DNA of 15,046 nt from DASQWC01 sp035640475. Its GTDB lineage: Bacteria > Actinomycetota > JAICYB01. This document shows, piece after piece, positions 6,648-13,825 of this stretch. Position 1 is the stretch's first letter; every line of letters begins with the position of its first letter. The position numbers and the translations under genes were made by a program. The notes beneath the pieces were generated by a model, which saw only the letters and a list, made by a program, of their open reading frames with translations, did no database searches and was not told the DNA's origin. Location: the NCBI GenBank assembly GCA_035640475.1, contig DASQWC010000103.1, positions 1 to 15,046 of the forward strand, written 5' to 3'.

Positions 6648-7556
6648 TTATGGGGAGTCGCTTCGCTCCATCCAGCGGTAGTCGGGGTCGGACGGCCAGT
6701 TGGGTTGAAAGAGGTGCCACTGGCCGGGGTCCCGGCGGATGAGGTCCTCCATACGCCGAACGATCTCCTCCGAGATCACGCGAACCCGGTCGCCGTCGGG
6801 TTTGGCCGCCGCGACATCGATCGGGTCGAGCAGGACTGCGTGATACCGGCCCCCCCGGCGCTGGTACAGCGCGCCGACGACGATCGGGACGCCGGTGCGC
6901 AGCGCCAGCACGGCCGGCCCGCTCGGCAAGAACGTCTTCTCGCCGAAGAACTCGAGCTCGATGCCCGAACCGGCGATGTCGCGGTCGGCGATCAGTCCGG
7001 CGGCCGCACCGGATCGCAGCCCGCTCAACAACGTCCGCGCGGTTGAGCCCTTTCCCGCCGGCAGCACCTCGACGCCGACCGAGCGTCGCAGCGAGCAGAA
7101 CATGTCGAAGAGCTCGGGTGGCGACAGCTCTTCGGCGACGGCGAGCATGCGCCATCCGTAGGACGCCAGCCAAGCACCGGCGACGTCGTAGCTGCCGATG
7201 TGGGGCGACACGAAGATCACGCCTCGCCCGGCGTCCAAGAACCGCGAGATGTTGTCGAGTCCTTCAACGGTCGTCCTGCGCTGGATCTCCTGCAGGCCCG
7301 GCTTCGGGAGGCGGAGCGCCTCCATCCAGTACCGCGCATAAGAACGGAAAGCTTGGTCGACGACGTGCTCGAGGTCGTCCGGACCGACGACCCGCGACAG
7401 ATTTCTCCGCACGACCGCTCGCTGACTTGCATTGATTCGCGCGACCGCCGTGCCCGCGCCCTCCGCCGCGCCGAACAGCAACACATCGGGAATCGCTGAC
7501 GCCGCGACGCTGCCGACGCGATAGAGGAGGTATGCGGGGTCGATCGCTGCGCTCAG
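6648..7556 (-). CDS. PatA-like phosphatidylinositol mannoside acyltransferase
   Basis: A 302-residue enzyme of the LPLAT/HtrB family. PatA-type enzymes acylate a mannose of PIM at the inner membrane surface. The H-x4-D motif is PHIGSYD (H119, D124), followed by LAVAEELSPPELF (138-150), LIADRD (188-193) and FFGEKTFLPSGPAVLA (203-218). The C-terminus ends in WHLFQPNW (280-287), equivalent to the WHMLQPQW of mycobacterial PatA. Alignment by eye with PatA requires coding from about IDPAYLLYRVGSVAASAIP onward. The only near-cognate start before it is CTG at 7556, overlapping the pgsA TGA; a GTG at 7484 would remove the first conserved helix. The frame and family are sure; the start codon is the uncertain part. 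Confidence 0.9.
   Translation of the reverse strand: MSAAIDPAYLLYRVGSVAASAIPDVLLFGAAEGAGTAVARINASQRAVVRRNLSRVVGPDDLEHVVDQAFRSYARYWMEALRLPKPGLQEIQRRTTVEGLDNISRFLDAGRGVIFVSPHIGSYDVAGAWLASYGWRMLAVAEELSPPELFDMFCSLRRSVGVEVLPAGKGSTARTLLSGLRSGAAAGLIADRDIAGSGIELEFFGEKTFLPSGPAVLALRTGVPIVVGALYQRRGGRYHAVLLDPIDVAAAKPDGDRVRVISEEIVRRMEDLIRRDPGQWHLFQPNWPSDPDYRWMERSDSP
7553..7556 (-). promoter_or_regulatory. CTGA stop/start overlap (pgsA to acyltransferase)
   Basis: On the minus strand CTG (7556-7554) overlaps the pgsA stop TGA (7555-7553). No ATG, GTG or TTG lies in frame near the expected N-terminus. The same four bases occur at the yebC/membrane-protein junction. The overlap is seen directly; use of CTG as initiator is inferred. 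Confidence 0.55.
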
Positions 7557-8152
7557 CTCTCGGTCCGGCCTTGTCTCGAGACGTACACGAGCCGCTGGAC
7601 GACGGTGACGATGCCGAGGACGGCAACGATCAGCAGCGCGATCTCGATGAGGCTCGAGGCGAAGGTGCTGAGGATCAGCCCGGCGTTGATCACGATCAAG
7701 CGCTCGGCCCGCTCCAGCAGCCCGACCTTGCAGTCGTACCCCAGCGACTCGGCCTTCGCGCGGATGTAGGAGGTCAGGACGGCGGCACCGTATCCGGCGA
7801 GGACGATTGCAAACAGCCACTCGTCGGATTTCCGGAAGTAGTACCACCCGAGCCCGGAGAAGACGAACGCGTCCGAGAACCGATCGGTAACCGAGTCGAG
7901 GAAGGCGCCGAAGCGAGAGGCCGTCCCGCGCACGCGCGCGACCGCTCCGTCGCAAAAGTCGAGGCAGCCCCCCGCCGTCATGATCAAGCCGCCCGCGAGG
8001 AACGCACCTTCGGCCATGCGCCAGGCCGCCACGCCGCTCAGGACGACCCCAAAGGCGGTGATCATGTTCGCCGTCAGGCCGAGGCGTGACAGCGTGCGTC
8101 CGGTCCAGTTGGAGAAGCCTTCTAGGGCCTCTCGGGCCCTGGCGTCGAGCAC
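7553..8152 (-). CDS. pgsA: Phosphatidylinositol phosphate synthase (CDP-alcohol phosphotransferase)
   Basis: A 199-residue integral membrane enzyme. It joins CDP-diacylglycerol and inositol 1-phosphate to form PI-phosphate, the first committed step toward PI and PIM in actinobacteria. The complete signature D-x2-D-G-x2-A-R-x8-G-x3-D-x3-D is present, with metal residues D65, D68, D86 and D90. TSYIRAKAESLG (127-138) and LLERAERLIVI (145-155) match the SYIKARAE and ERPERL regions of mycobacterial PIP synthase. Hydrophobic helices at about 31-45, 49-63, 94-105, 112-127, 153-165 and 169-186 fit the six-helix fold. GTG at 8152 has GGAGG at a 5-nt spacing; a TTG one codon upstream is too close to it. 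It is the first gene of the left operon. Confidence 0.94.
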   Translation of the reverse strand: MLDARAREALEGFSNWTGRTLSRLGLTANMITAFGVVLSGVAAWRMAEGAFLAGGLIMTAGGCLDFCDGAVARVRGTASRFGAFLDSVTDRFSDAFVFSGLGWYYFRKSDEWLFAIVLAGYGAAVLTSYIRAKAESLGYDCKVGLLERAERLIVINAGLILSTFASSLIEIALLIVAVLGIVTVVQRLVYVSRQGRTES

Positions 8153-8157
8153 CAAAA

Positions 8158-8162
8158 CCTCC
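8158..8162 (-). promoter_or_regulatory. Shine-Dalgarno sequence of pgsA
   Basis: The minus strand reads GGAGG TTTTG GTG. The 5-nt spacing selects GTG at 8152 rather than TTG at 8155. Confidence 0.75.
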
Positions 8163-8187
8163 GGGGTGCGGTTTGAAGGGTCCCCTT

Positions 8188-8193
8188 TATAAT
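8188..8193 (+). promoter_or_regulatory. -10 box TATAAT of the EF-G-like gene, near-leaderless start
   Basis: A perfect TATAAT ends nine bases before the GTG start at 8203. A transcript starting 6-10 nt after the box would carry a 5' leader of 0-3 nt, with no room for a Shine-Dalgarno sequence. Leaderless mRNAs beginning with ATG or GTG are common in actinobacteria. The transcription start is inferred. Confidence 0.65.
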
Positions 8194-8202
8194 GACGCCC
8201 CC

Positions 8203-10299
8203 GTGAGGCAATACGAACCAGTCAACATCCGAAACGTGGCCCTGGTCGGCCACGGCGGTTCCGGGAAAACCATGCTCGCGGAAGCCCTCTTGTACGCGGC
8301 CGGTGCGACGACGCGGATGGGCAAGATCGAGGACGGAACCGCAACCACCGACTTCGAGCCCGAAGAGCACGCCCACCAGATCTCGGTCTCGCTGGGCATC
8401 GCGCCGATCGAGTGGAACGGGAACAAGATCAACGTCATCGACTGTCCCGGGTATGCCGATTTCGTCGGCGACGTAGTCTCGGCGCTCCGCGTCTGCGACG
8501 CTGCGATCTTCGTCGTATCGGCCGTCGATGGTGTCGAGGTTCAGCACGAGCTGATCTGGGACATGGTCGAGGACCTCGGCCTTCCCCGGCTGATCGTGAT
8601 CAACAAGATGGACCGAGAGCGCGCGTCGTTCTCGAACACGCTGTCGCAGCTGCGCAACGCCTTCGGCACCAAGCCATTCCCACTCCAGATCCCGATCGGG
8701 GAGGAGCACAACTTCAATGGCGTCGTGGACCTGCTGAAGATGCAGGGATTCGCCTACGACCAGGCGACGCCCAAGGGCACCACCCAGGACATACCCGGCG
8801 ACGTTCAATCCCAGGTCGACGAGTACCGCGGCCAGCTCGTCGAGGCCGCCGCCGAGGGCGACGACGCATTGCTCGAGAAGTACCTCGAAGAAGGCGACCT
8901 CGATGAGAAGGAGATCGCCTCCGGACTGTCGGGCGCCGTCGCCGCGGGGACAACGGCTCCGGTTCTGGTCTCATCAGCGACACATCTCGTCGGCATCGAT
9001 CTCGTTGCCGACACGATCTGCTCGCTCGTCCCCTCACCGCTCGAACGTGCGGAGCTCACCGGCACATCCAAACCGGGAGCGGACGACGAAGTGACCCGCA
9101 AGCCGTCACCGTCGGAGCCGCTGTCGACGTTCGTCTTCAAGACCATCTCCGACCCGTACGTTGGAAAGATCTCGCTGTTCCGCGTTTTCTCCGGCTCCGT
9201 ACGGCCCGATCATCATGCGCAGAACGCGACACGGAACTCCGACGAGCGAATTGCGCAAATCTTCTACTTCATCGGCAAAGAGCACGTGAATGCTCCGGAG
9301 ATCGTCTGCGGCGATATCGGTGCCGTCTCCAAGCTCGCGCACACGCACACCGGCGACACCCTGAGCGACTCGAAAGCGCAGATCGTTCTCCCGCAGATCT
9401 CCTTCCCCGTACCCGTGCTGTCGGTCGCCGTCGCGCCGAAGTCACACGGCGACGAGGACAAGCTCATGTCCGCGCTCGCACGGCTGCTCGAAGAGGATCC
9501 TGTGCTCCGCGTCGAGCGCCGGGCCGAAACGCACCAGACCGTTGTGTCGGGTCTCGGCGAAGCGCACATCGGTGTCGTCCTCGAGCGCATGAAGCGGAAG
9601 TTCGGCGTCGAGATCGATCAGCTCCCGCTGCGCATCCCGTACCGCGAGACGATCAAGGGCAAAGCGCAATACGAGTCGCGCTACGTCAAACAATCGGGTG
9701 GGCGCGGCCAGTACGCGGTGGCGCACCTCGAGGTCGAGCCACAGCCGGAAGGCGGCGGTTACGAGTTCGTCAACAAGATCACCGGCGGCGCCATCCCGCA
9801 GAATTTCATTCCCTCCGTCGACAAGGGTGTGCGCGGAGCCCTGCAGGAGGGTGTGCTGGCCGGTTATCCGGTCGTCGACGTGAAGGTGACGCTGTACGAC
9901 GGGAAGTTCCACACCGTCGACTCGTCGGACATGGCCTTCCAGATCGCCGGGTCGATCGGGTTCAAGGAAGCGGCGAAGCAGGCCGCGCTGACCTTGCTCG
10001 AGCCGATCATGGAAGTGGAGATCCGCGTTCCGGAGGCGATGCTCGGCGACATCATGGGCGACATCAACTCCAAGCGCGGACGGATTCTCGGCACCGAGCA
10101 AGACCGGCGCGGCTACCAGATCGTCCGGGCACAGGCGCCGCTTGCAGAGATGGCACGCTATGCAATCGATCTCCGCTCGATGACCGGGGGCCGCGGATCG
10201 TTCACGATGGAGCCGTCCCATTACGAGGAGGTCCCCCAGCACCTACAGTCCCACGTCATCGACGACGCCGAGAAGCAGAAGGCGGCCGCGAAGACCTAG
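8203..10299 (+). CDS. Elongation factor G-like GTPase (EF-G2 type)
   Basis: A 698-residue translational GTPase with all five EF-G domains. The G domain has G1 GHGGSGKT (16-23), a divergent switch I (TTDFEPEEHAHQISVS, 48-63) with S where EF-G has the conserved RGIT threonine, G3 DCPGYADF (80-87) with Tyr84 replacing the catalytic His of DTPGH, G4 NKMD (134-137) and G5 SSA. Domains II-V follow, with the domain III strand DPVLRVERRAET, the domain IV segment SGGRGQYAVAHLEVEP, and domain V PEAMLGDIMGDINSKRG. This pattern fits the EF-G-like/EF-G2 paralogue rather than the main translocase; weaker or altered GTPase activity is inferred. GTG at 8203 follows a -10 box directly. The gene lies alone on the plus strand between HIT and pgsA. 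Confidence 0.93.
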   Translation: MRQYEPVNIRNVALVGHGGSGKTMLAEALLYAAGATTRMGKIEDGTATTDFEPEEHAHQISVSLGIAPIEWNGNKINVIDCPGYADFVGDVVSALRVCDAAIFVVSAVDGVEVQHELIWDMVEDLGLPRLIVINKMDRERASFSNTLSQLRNAFGTKPFPLQIPIGEEHNFNGVVDLLKMQGFAYDQATPKGTTQDIPGDVQSQVDEYRGQLVEAAAEGDDALLEKYLEEGDLDEKEIASGLSGAVAAGTTAPVLVSSATHLVGIDLVADTICSLVPSPLERAELTGTSKPGADDEVTRKPSPSEPLSTFVFKTISDPYVGKISLFRVFSGSVRPDHHAQNATRNSDERIAQIFYFIGKEHVNAPEIVCGDIGAVSKLAHTHTGDTLSDSKAQIVLPQISFPVPVLSVAVAPKSHGDEDKLMSALARLLEEDPVLRVERRAETHQTVVSGLGEAHIGVVLERMKRKFGVEIDQLPLRIPYRETIKGKAQYESRYVKQSGGRGQYAVAHLEVEPQPEGGGYEFVNKITGGAIPQNFIPSVDKGVRGALQEGVLAGYPVVDVKVTLYDGKFHTVDSSDMAFQIAGSIGFKEAAKQAALTLLEPIMEVEIRVPEAMLGDIMGDINSKRGRILGTEQDRRGYQIVRAQAPLAEMARYAIDLRSMTGGRGSFTMEPSHYEEVPQHLQSHVIDDAEKQKAAAKT
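10296..10299. other. Overlapping convergent stop codons (CTAG)
   Basis: The palindrome CTAG supplies TAG to the EF-G-like gene on the plus strand (10297-10299) and TAG to the HIT gene on the minus strand (10298-10296). There is no intergenic space and hence no room for a terminator between them. Transcripts of the two genes are therefore expected to overlap as antisense RNAs. Confidence 0.9.
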
Positions 10300-10781
10300 C
10301 TCAGCAGCGGGCGAAGGCGTTCGTAGGTCTCGGCAAGCATCTCCGGCAGGACTTTCGCGTCGCCGACGACGGGCATGAAGTTCGTGTCGCCGCCCCAGCG
10401 CGGGACGACATGCAGGTGGAAGTGCCCGGGCACACCGGCCCCCGCAGCCTCTCCCAGGTTGATGCCGATGTTGAAGCCTTGCGGCTGGGACGCTTCTCGA
10501 AGTGCGGCAACCGCGCGGCGGGTCAGCGACCAGATCTCGTCCATCTCATCGTGCTCGAGGTCGTCCAGCTCGCCCGCGTGCCTGTTCGGCGCAACCATCA
10601 GATGTCCCGTGTTGTACGGGTAGAGGTTGAGGATCACGAACGCGCGGGAGCCGCGCGCGACAACGTAGAGGTCGTCGTCGCGCTCCGGCGGTGCCGCCGC
10701 TGCGTCGCACAAGAAACAGGTGTCGTGCCGCTCGGCCCCCTTGATGTACGCCATGCGCCAAGGTCTCCAGAGCCGCTCCAC
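10296..10781 (-). CDS. HIT-family protein, Ap4A phosphorylase-like
   Basis: A 161-residue histidine-triad nucleotide enzyme. The triad is GHFHLHVVPRW (H120, H122, H124). RLWRPWRMAYIKG (3-15), ILNLYPYNTGHLMVAPNRH (50-68) and GFNIGINLGEAAG (102-114) match the mycobacterial HIT protein next to thrS, which is reported as a diadenosine tetraphosphate phosphorylase. A CFLC pair (C22, C25) could bind zinc. Aminoacyl-tRNA synthetases make Ap4A as a side product, so pairing with thrS makes sense. The start is GTG at 10781, 5 nt after the thrS stop, chosen because the conserved RLWxPWR motif lies directly after it. An ATG at 10754 would remove that motif. Confidence 0.92.
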   Translation of the reverse strand: MERLWRPWRMAYIKGAERHDTCFLCDAAAAPPERDDDLYVVARGSRAFVILNLYPYNTGHLMVAPNRHAGELDDLEHDEMDEIWSLTRRAVAALREASQPQGFNIGINLGEAAGAGVPGHFHLHVVPRWGGDTNFMPVVGDAKVLPEMLAETYERLRPLLS

Positions 10782-10786
10782 AGCCG

Positions 10787-12538
10787 CTAGACGTCCGCGC
10801 GCGAAGCCACGGCTTCCCGCGCCGACGTGATGAACTCGTCGAGCGGGACGCCGCGCGTGTCGGTGCCGTCGCGTGTTCGCACCGACACCGTTCCCGACTC
10901 GACTTCCTTCGGTCCAACGACGAGGAGCCACGGGATCTTCTCGAGCGTGCCGCGCCGCACCTTGTACTGCATCGTTTCGTTCGCGTCGTCGACGTCGACC
11001 CGGAACCCCTCCGAGCGCAGCCGGACGACCAAGTCGCCGACGGCAGCGTCTCGCATCTGAATCACGCGCATCTGGATCGGCGACAGCCAGGGCGGCAACG
11101 CCCCGGCCGTGTGCTCGAGATACACACCGAAGAACCGCTCGACCGATCCGTACAGCGCCCGGTGCACCATCACGGGACGGTGCGCCGTGTTGTCCTCGCC
11201 GATGTACTCGAGACCGAACTGCTCGGGTAGTGCGAAGTCGCATTGGATCGTCGTCAGCTGGTGCAGGCGGCCGAGCGCGTCCCGGTAGTCGAAGTCGATC
11301 TTGGGCCCGTAGAACGCGCCCTCACCTTCCTGGACGTCGTAGGAGAACGGTGATCCATCGAGAGCCTCGCGGAGAGCTTCCTCGGCCCGGCGCCACATGT
11401 CCGAGCTGCCGATGGCCTGCTTCGGATCGACGGTCGAGAGATGGACGACTGCGTCCTTCATGCCGAACACCGCATAGAAGTCGACGACGAAATCCATCAC
11501 GCCCCGGATCTCGTCGACGAGCTGATCCGGCCGGCAGAAGATGTGCGAGTCGTCCTGTGTGAAGCCGCGCGGTCGGAAAATGCCGTGCAGCACGCCCGAT
11601 CGCTCATGCCGGTACACCGTGCCGAGCTCGGACATCCGCAGGGGCAGGTCGCGGTACGAGCGCGTCTTCGACTTGAAGATCAGGACGTGGAACGGACAGT
11701 TCATCGGCTTGAGGTAGTACTCGCCCTCTTCTGCTTGCACGGGTGGGTACATGCTGTCGGCAAACTTGGCGAGGTGACCCGAGGTCTCCCACAGCGTCGA
11801 GCGGCCGATGTGCGGCGACGCGACGATCTCGTAGCCGCGCTCGATGTGGATGTCCCGCGAGAAGTCCTCGAGGATCTTGCGGATCATCCCGCCCTTCGGG
11901 TGCCACACGACGAGCCCGGCCCCCAGCTCTTGCGGGAACGAGAAGAGATCGAGGTCGCGTCCGAGCTTGCGGTGATCCCGGCGCTCGGCCTCCTCGAGAC
12001 GGTGCAGGTAGTCCTCGAGCTCGGCCGGCGACGGCCAGGTCGTCCCGTACACCCGCTGGAGCTGCGGACGCTGCTCGTCACCGCGCCAGTAGGCGCCGGA
12101 GACACGCAGGAGCTTGAACGCGCCGATCTTCGACGTCGAGTCGACGTGGGGGCCGAGACACAAGTCCGTGAAGCTGCCGTCGTTTTTGTAGAGCGTGACC
12201 CGGTCGCCGACCTTGACTTGTCCCTCTTCGTCCCCGCCCTGGAGGATCTCCCGCTTGTAGGGCTGGTCGAACTCCGTGAACAGCCTGATCGCTTCTTCTC
12301 GTGTGATCTCTTCGCGGACGAACGGCTGATCGGCAGCGGCGATGTCGGCCATCTCGCGCTCGAGCGCCGCAAGGTCGTCCTCGTTGAGAGGGCGCGGAAG
12401 GTCGAAATCGTAATAGAAGCCGTCGACGATCGGCGGGCCGATCGCATACTTCGCGTCCGGGAACAGCCGCAGCATCGCCTGCGCAAGGACGTGCGCCGCC
12501 GAGTGGCGCATGACATCGAGCGAACGTGCGTCGGTCAT
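10787..12538 (-). CDS. thrS: Threonyl-tRNA synthetase lacking the TGS domain
   Basis: A 583-residue class II synthetase that charges tRNA-Thr. It begins almost at once in the editing domain: RHSAAH (H12, H16) and CLGPHVDST (C127, H131), followed by SGAYWRGD. The catalytic core has LKPMNCPFH with zinc ligand C281, motif 2 YRHERSGVLHG, DDSHIFC with H332, and VMVHRAL with H459. Motif 3 is GSVERFFGVYLEHTAGALPPW. The C-terminal anticodon domain follows (about 485-575). Most bacterial ThrRS are about 640 residues or more with an N-terminal TGS domain; here it is absent, and the upstream gene ends 33 nt before the ATG, leaving no place for it. No clear Shine-Dalgarno sequence precedes the ATG. Confidence 0.97.
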   Translation of the reverse strand: MTDARSLDVMRHSAAHVLAQAMLRLFPDAKYAIGPPIVDGFYYDFDLPRPLNEDDLAALEREMADIAAADQPFVREEITREEAIRLFTEFDQPYKREILQGGDEEGQVKVGDRVTLYKNDGSFTDLCLGPHVDSTSKIGAFKLLRVSGAYWRGDEQRPQLQRVYGTTWPSPAELEDYLHRLEEAERRDHRKLGRDLDLFSFPQELGAGLVVWHPKGGMIRKILEDFSRDIHIERGYEIVASPHIGRSTLWETSGHLAKFADSMYPPVQAEEGEYYLKPMNCPFHVLIFKSKTRSYRDLPLRMSELGTVYRHERSGVLHGIFRPRGFTQDDSHIFCRPDQLVDEIRGVMDFVVDFYAVFGMKDAVVHLSTVDPKQAIGSSDMWRRAEEALREALDGSPFSYDVQEGEGAFYGPKIDFDYRDALGRLHQLTTIQCDFALPEQFGLEYIGEDNTAHRPVMVHRALYGSVERFFGVYLEHTAGALPPWLSPIQMRVIQMRDAAVGDLVVRLRSEGFRVDVDDANETMQYKVRRGTLEKIPWLLVVGPKEVESGTVSVRTRDGTDTRGVPLDEFITSAREAVASRADV

Positions 12539-12550
12539 CGTTGGACAGGA

Positions 12551-12556
12551 AGTCTA
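12551..12556 (-). promoter_or_regulatory. Possible -10 box for thrS
   Basis: TAGACT on the minus strand lies 12 nt before the thrS ATG in the 33-bp gap after the peptidase gene. If used, it would give a 3-6 nt leader, which would explain the missing Shine-Dalgarno sequence. No convincing -35 is present, so this is weak. Confidence 0.25.
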
Positions 12557-12571
12557 GCGGAGGGCTTTTTG

Positions 12572-13825
12572 TTACCCGAGCCGCTCACGCCATGCGGCGA
12601 TCCATTGCTCCTCGGTCCAGTCGAGCGTGTCGGTGATCGCCTTCCGCACGTGGTAGTCGTCGTTGCCGGCAACAACTCGCGCGGACCCAAGCGCTTCGTA
12701 GAATCTGGCGAGCGCCTCGCGCCCGAACTTGTCGTCCAAGACCTGGATGGCCACTTGTGACTGGTCGTACATCCGGACGATGTCGTTCACCGGGCCGGTC
12801 GCGAAGCGGTCGTCGGACGGGAACTCGGTGGGCAGCGGTGGATCGCCCGCATGTGACGGCCGTCCCCCTTCGCCGCCGCCGAAGTTCGCCAGCCCCTCCT
12901 CGACCCAGACCGGAATGTGCGGTCCGGACGCCGGGCGCGTGATCGCGTGGATCAGCTCGTGTGCCAGGATCTCGAGCGTTCCCTCGGGGCTGTAGTTGCG
13001 CAGGTGCGAGAGGTGAATGAACACGCGGGGGCCGGTCGGCACCCAGCCGTTCTCCTGGTCGGCTCCCCCGCTGACGAACGCGACGAACTTTCCGAGGTCG
13101 AGCGTGGTGTGCATCATGTCGCCCAGCTCCTTGGTCGAGGCGGGGACGAGGACGACGTACCGCTCGTTGACCTGTCTCGGCCAGAACGACGTCGCCTTTG
13201 CGTACGCGCGCTCCGCGAGGTCGATCGCCGGACGCATCTCGTCGACGACCTCGGGATGCGTCAAGAGCACGAAGTGATCGCTCCGCAGCACGGAAACCGG
13301 GCCCGCATCCCACAGGTGGTAGGGCGAGAAGAACGCGATGACGTCGAGATCGCTCTTCGATGTCAATCGCCAGCCGTCGTACGGGTCACCCGATGCCGGG
13401 CCGTCGCGGACGAATGTGTAGGCGCCGTCCTCCTCGTAGGCGAGCGATTCGATGTCCAGAGCGGTCTTCTCGGTGACCTGGAAGGTCATCACCTCTTGGC
13501 CCGGGTATTGCGCGCGGACGCGGTGGTAGGCGAGGTTCCCGCTGAACTGCGTCGAAGGCTCGACGCGGAAGTCCTTGAAGGGCACATCCCGGGCGTTGTC
13601 GAAGGCACGCAGCTCCTTCTCGGCGAGCGCCGGTGCCAGCGTCCGTGCCAGCAGATCGCGGTTCTTCTGCTGGAATGCGCGTCCGTAGTCGCCGAGCAGC
13701 GTGCCGATCCCGTCGGGGATCTCGACGATGTGCGGCGCCTTCGTCGTTTGCGCGCGCGCGGCGACCGCCGGGAGCACGGCACAAAGCGTGAGGAGGGTGA
13801 GCAACCAGGCCGTGCGCCGCATCAT
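12572..13825 (-). CDS. Secreted gluzincin metallopeptidase (peptidase MA-like)
   Basis: A 417-residue protein with a classical signal peptide: basic MMRR, a hydrophobic core (6-20) and cleavage probably after AARAQ (about residue 26). The segment at about 33-155 looks like an NTF2-like alpha+beta region. The peptidase domain at about 180-415 has the zinc motif HELIH (H289, E290, H293) and, 13 residues later, VPVWVEEGLANF-like chemistry (IPVWVEEGLANF, 304-315) supplying the third ligand (E310). The HExxH plus W-x-x-E-G-x-A arrangement is that of peptidase MA-like proteins. It probably acts outside the membrane; its substrate is unknown. The ATG at 13825 overlaps the flavin oxidoreductase stop as ATGA, so a start 34 codons further upstream is rejected. 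Confidence 0.88.
   Translation of the reverse strand: MMRRTAWLLTLLTLCAVLPAVAARAQTTKAPHIVEIPDGIGTLLGDYGRAFQQKNRDLLARTLAPALAEKELRAFDNARDVPFKDFRVEPSTQFSGNLAYHRVRAQYPGQEVMTFQVTEKTALDIESLAYEEDGAYTFVRDGPASGDPYDGWRLTSKSDLDVIAFFSPYHLWDAGPVSVLRSDHFVLLTHPEVVDEMRPAIDLAERAYAKATSFWPRQVNERYVVLVPASTKELGDMMHTTLDLGKFVAFVSGGADQENGWVPTGPRVFIHLSHLRNYSPEGTLEILAHELIHAITRPASGPHIPVWVEEGLANFGGGEGGRPSHAGDPPLPTEFPSDDRFATGPVNDIVRMYDQSQVAIQVLDDKFGREALARFYEALGSARVVAGNDDYHVRKAITDTLDWTEEQWIAAWRERLG

Larger units (their letters stand above)
8153..8202. promoter_or_regulatory. Divergent intergenic region: EF-G-like gene (+) and pgsA operon (-)
   Basis: This 50-bp gap is the only place in the left half where transcription of both directions must begin. 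It holds a consensus TATAAT on the plus strand (8188-8193) in a GC-rich setting. The same AT-rich core reads TATAAA on the minus strand (8191-8186), so one element could serve both directions. A palindrome AAGGG-TC-CCCTT (8176-8187) overlaps the -10 region and could be an operator. I see no good -35 at 16-18 bp on either strand. Confidence 0.6.

Noticed and set aside
8173..8178. TTGAAG as the -35 box for the EF-G-like gene
   Set aside because: It is only 9 bp from the TATAAT, far short of the usual 16-18 bp spacing.
12560..12575. GGAGGGCTTTTTG as a possible intrinsic terminator
   Set aside because: No inverted repeat precedes the T-run on the plus strand, and on the minus strand, where the genes lie, it reads as an A-run.
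11441..12760. Long plus-strand open frame (439 codons) antisense to thrS
   Set aside because: The minus strand encodes an unmistakable ThrRS; the antisense product is charged, repetitive in composition and matches no family I know.
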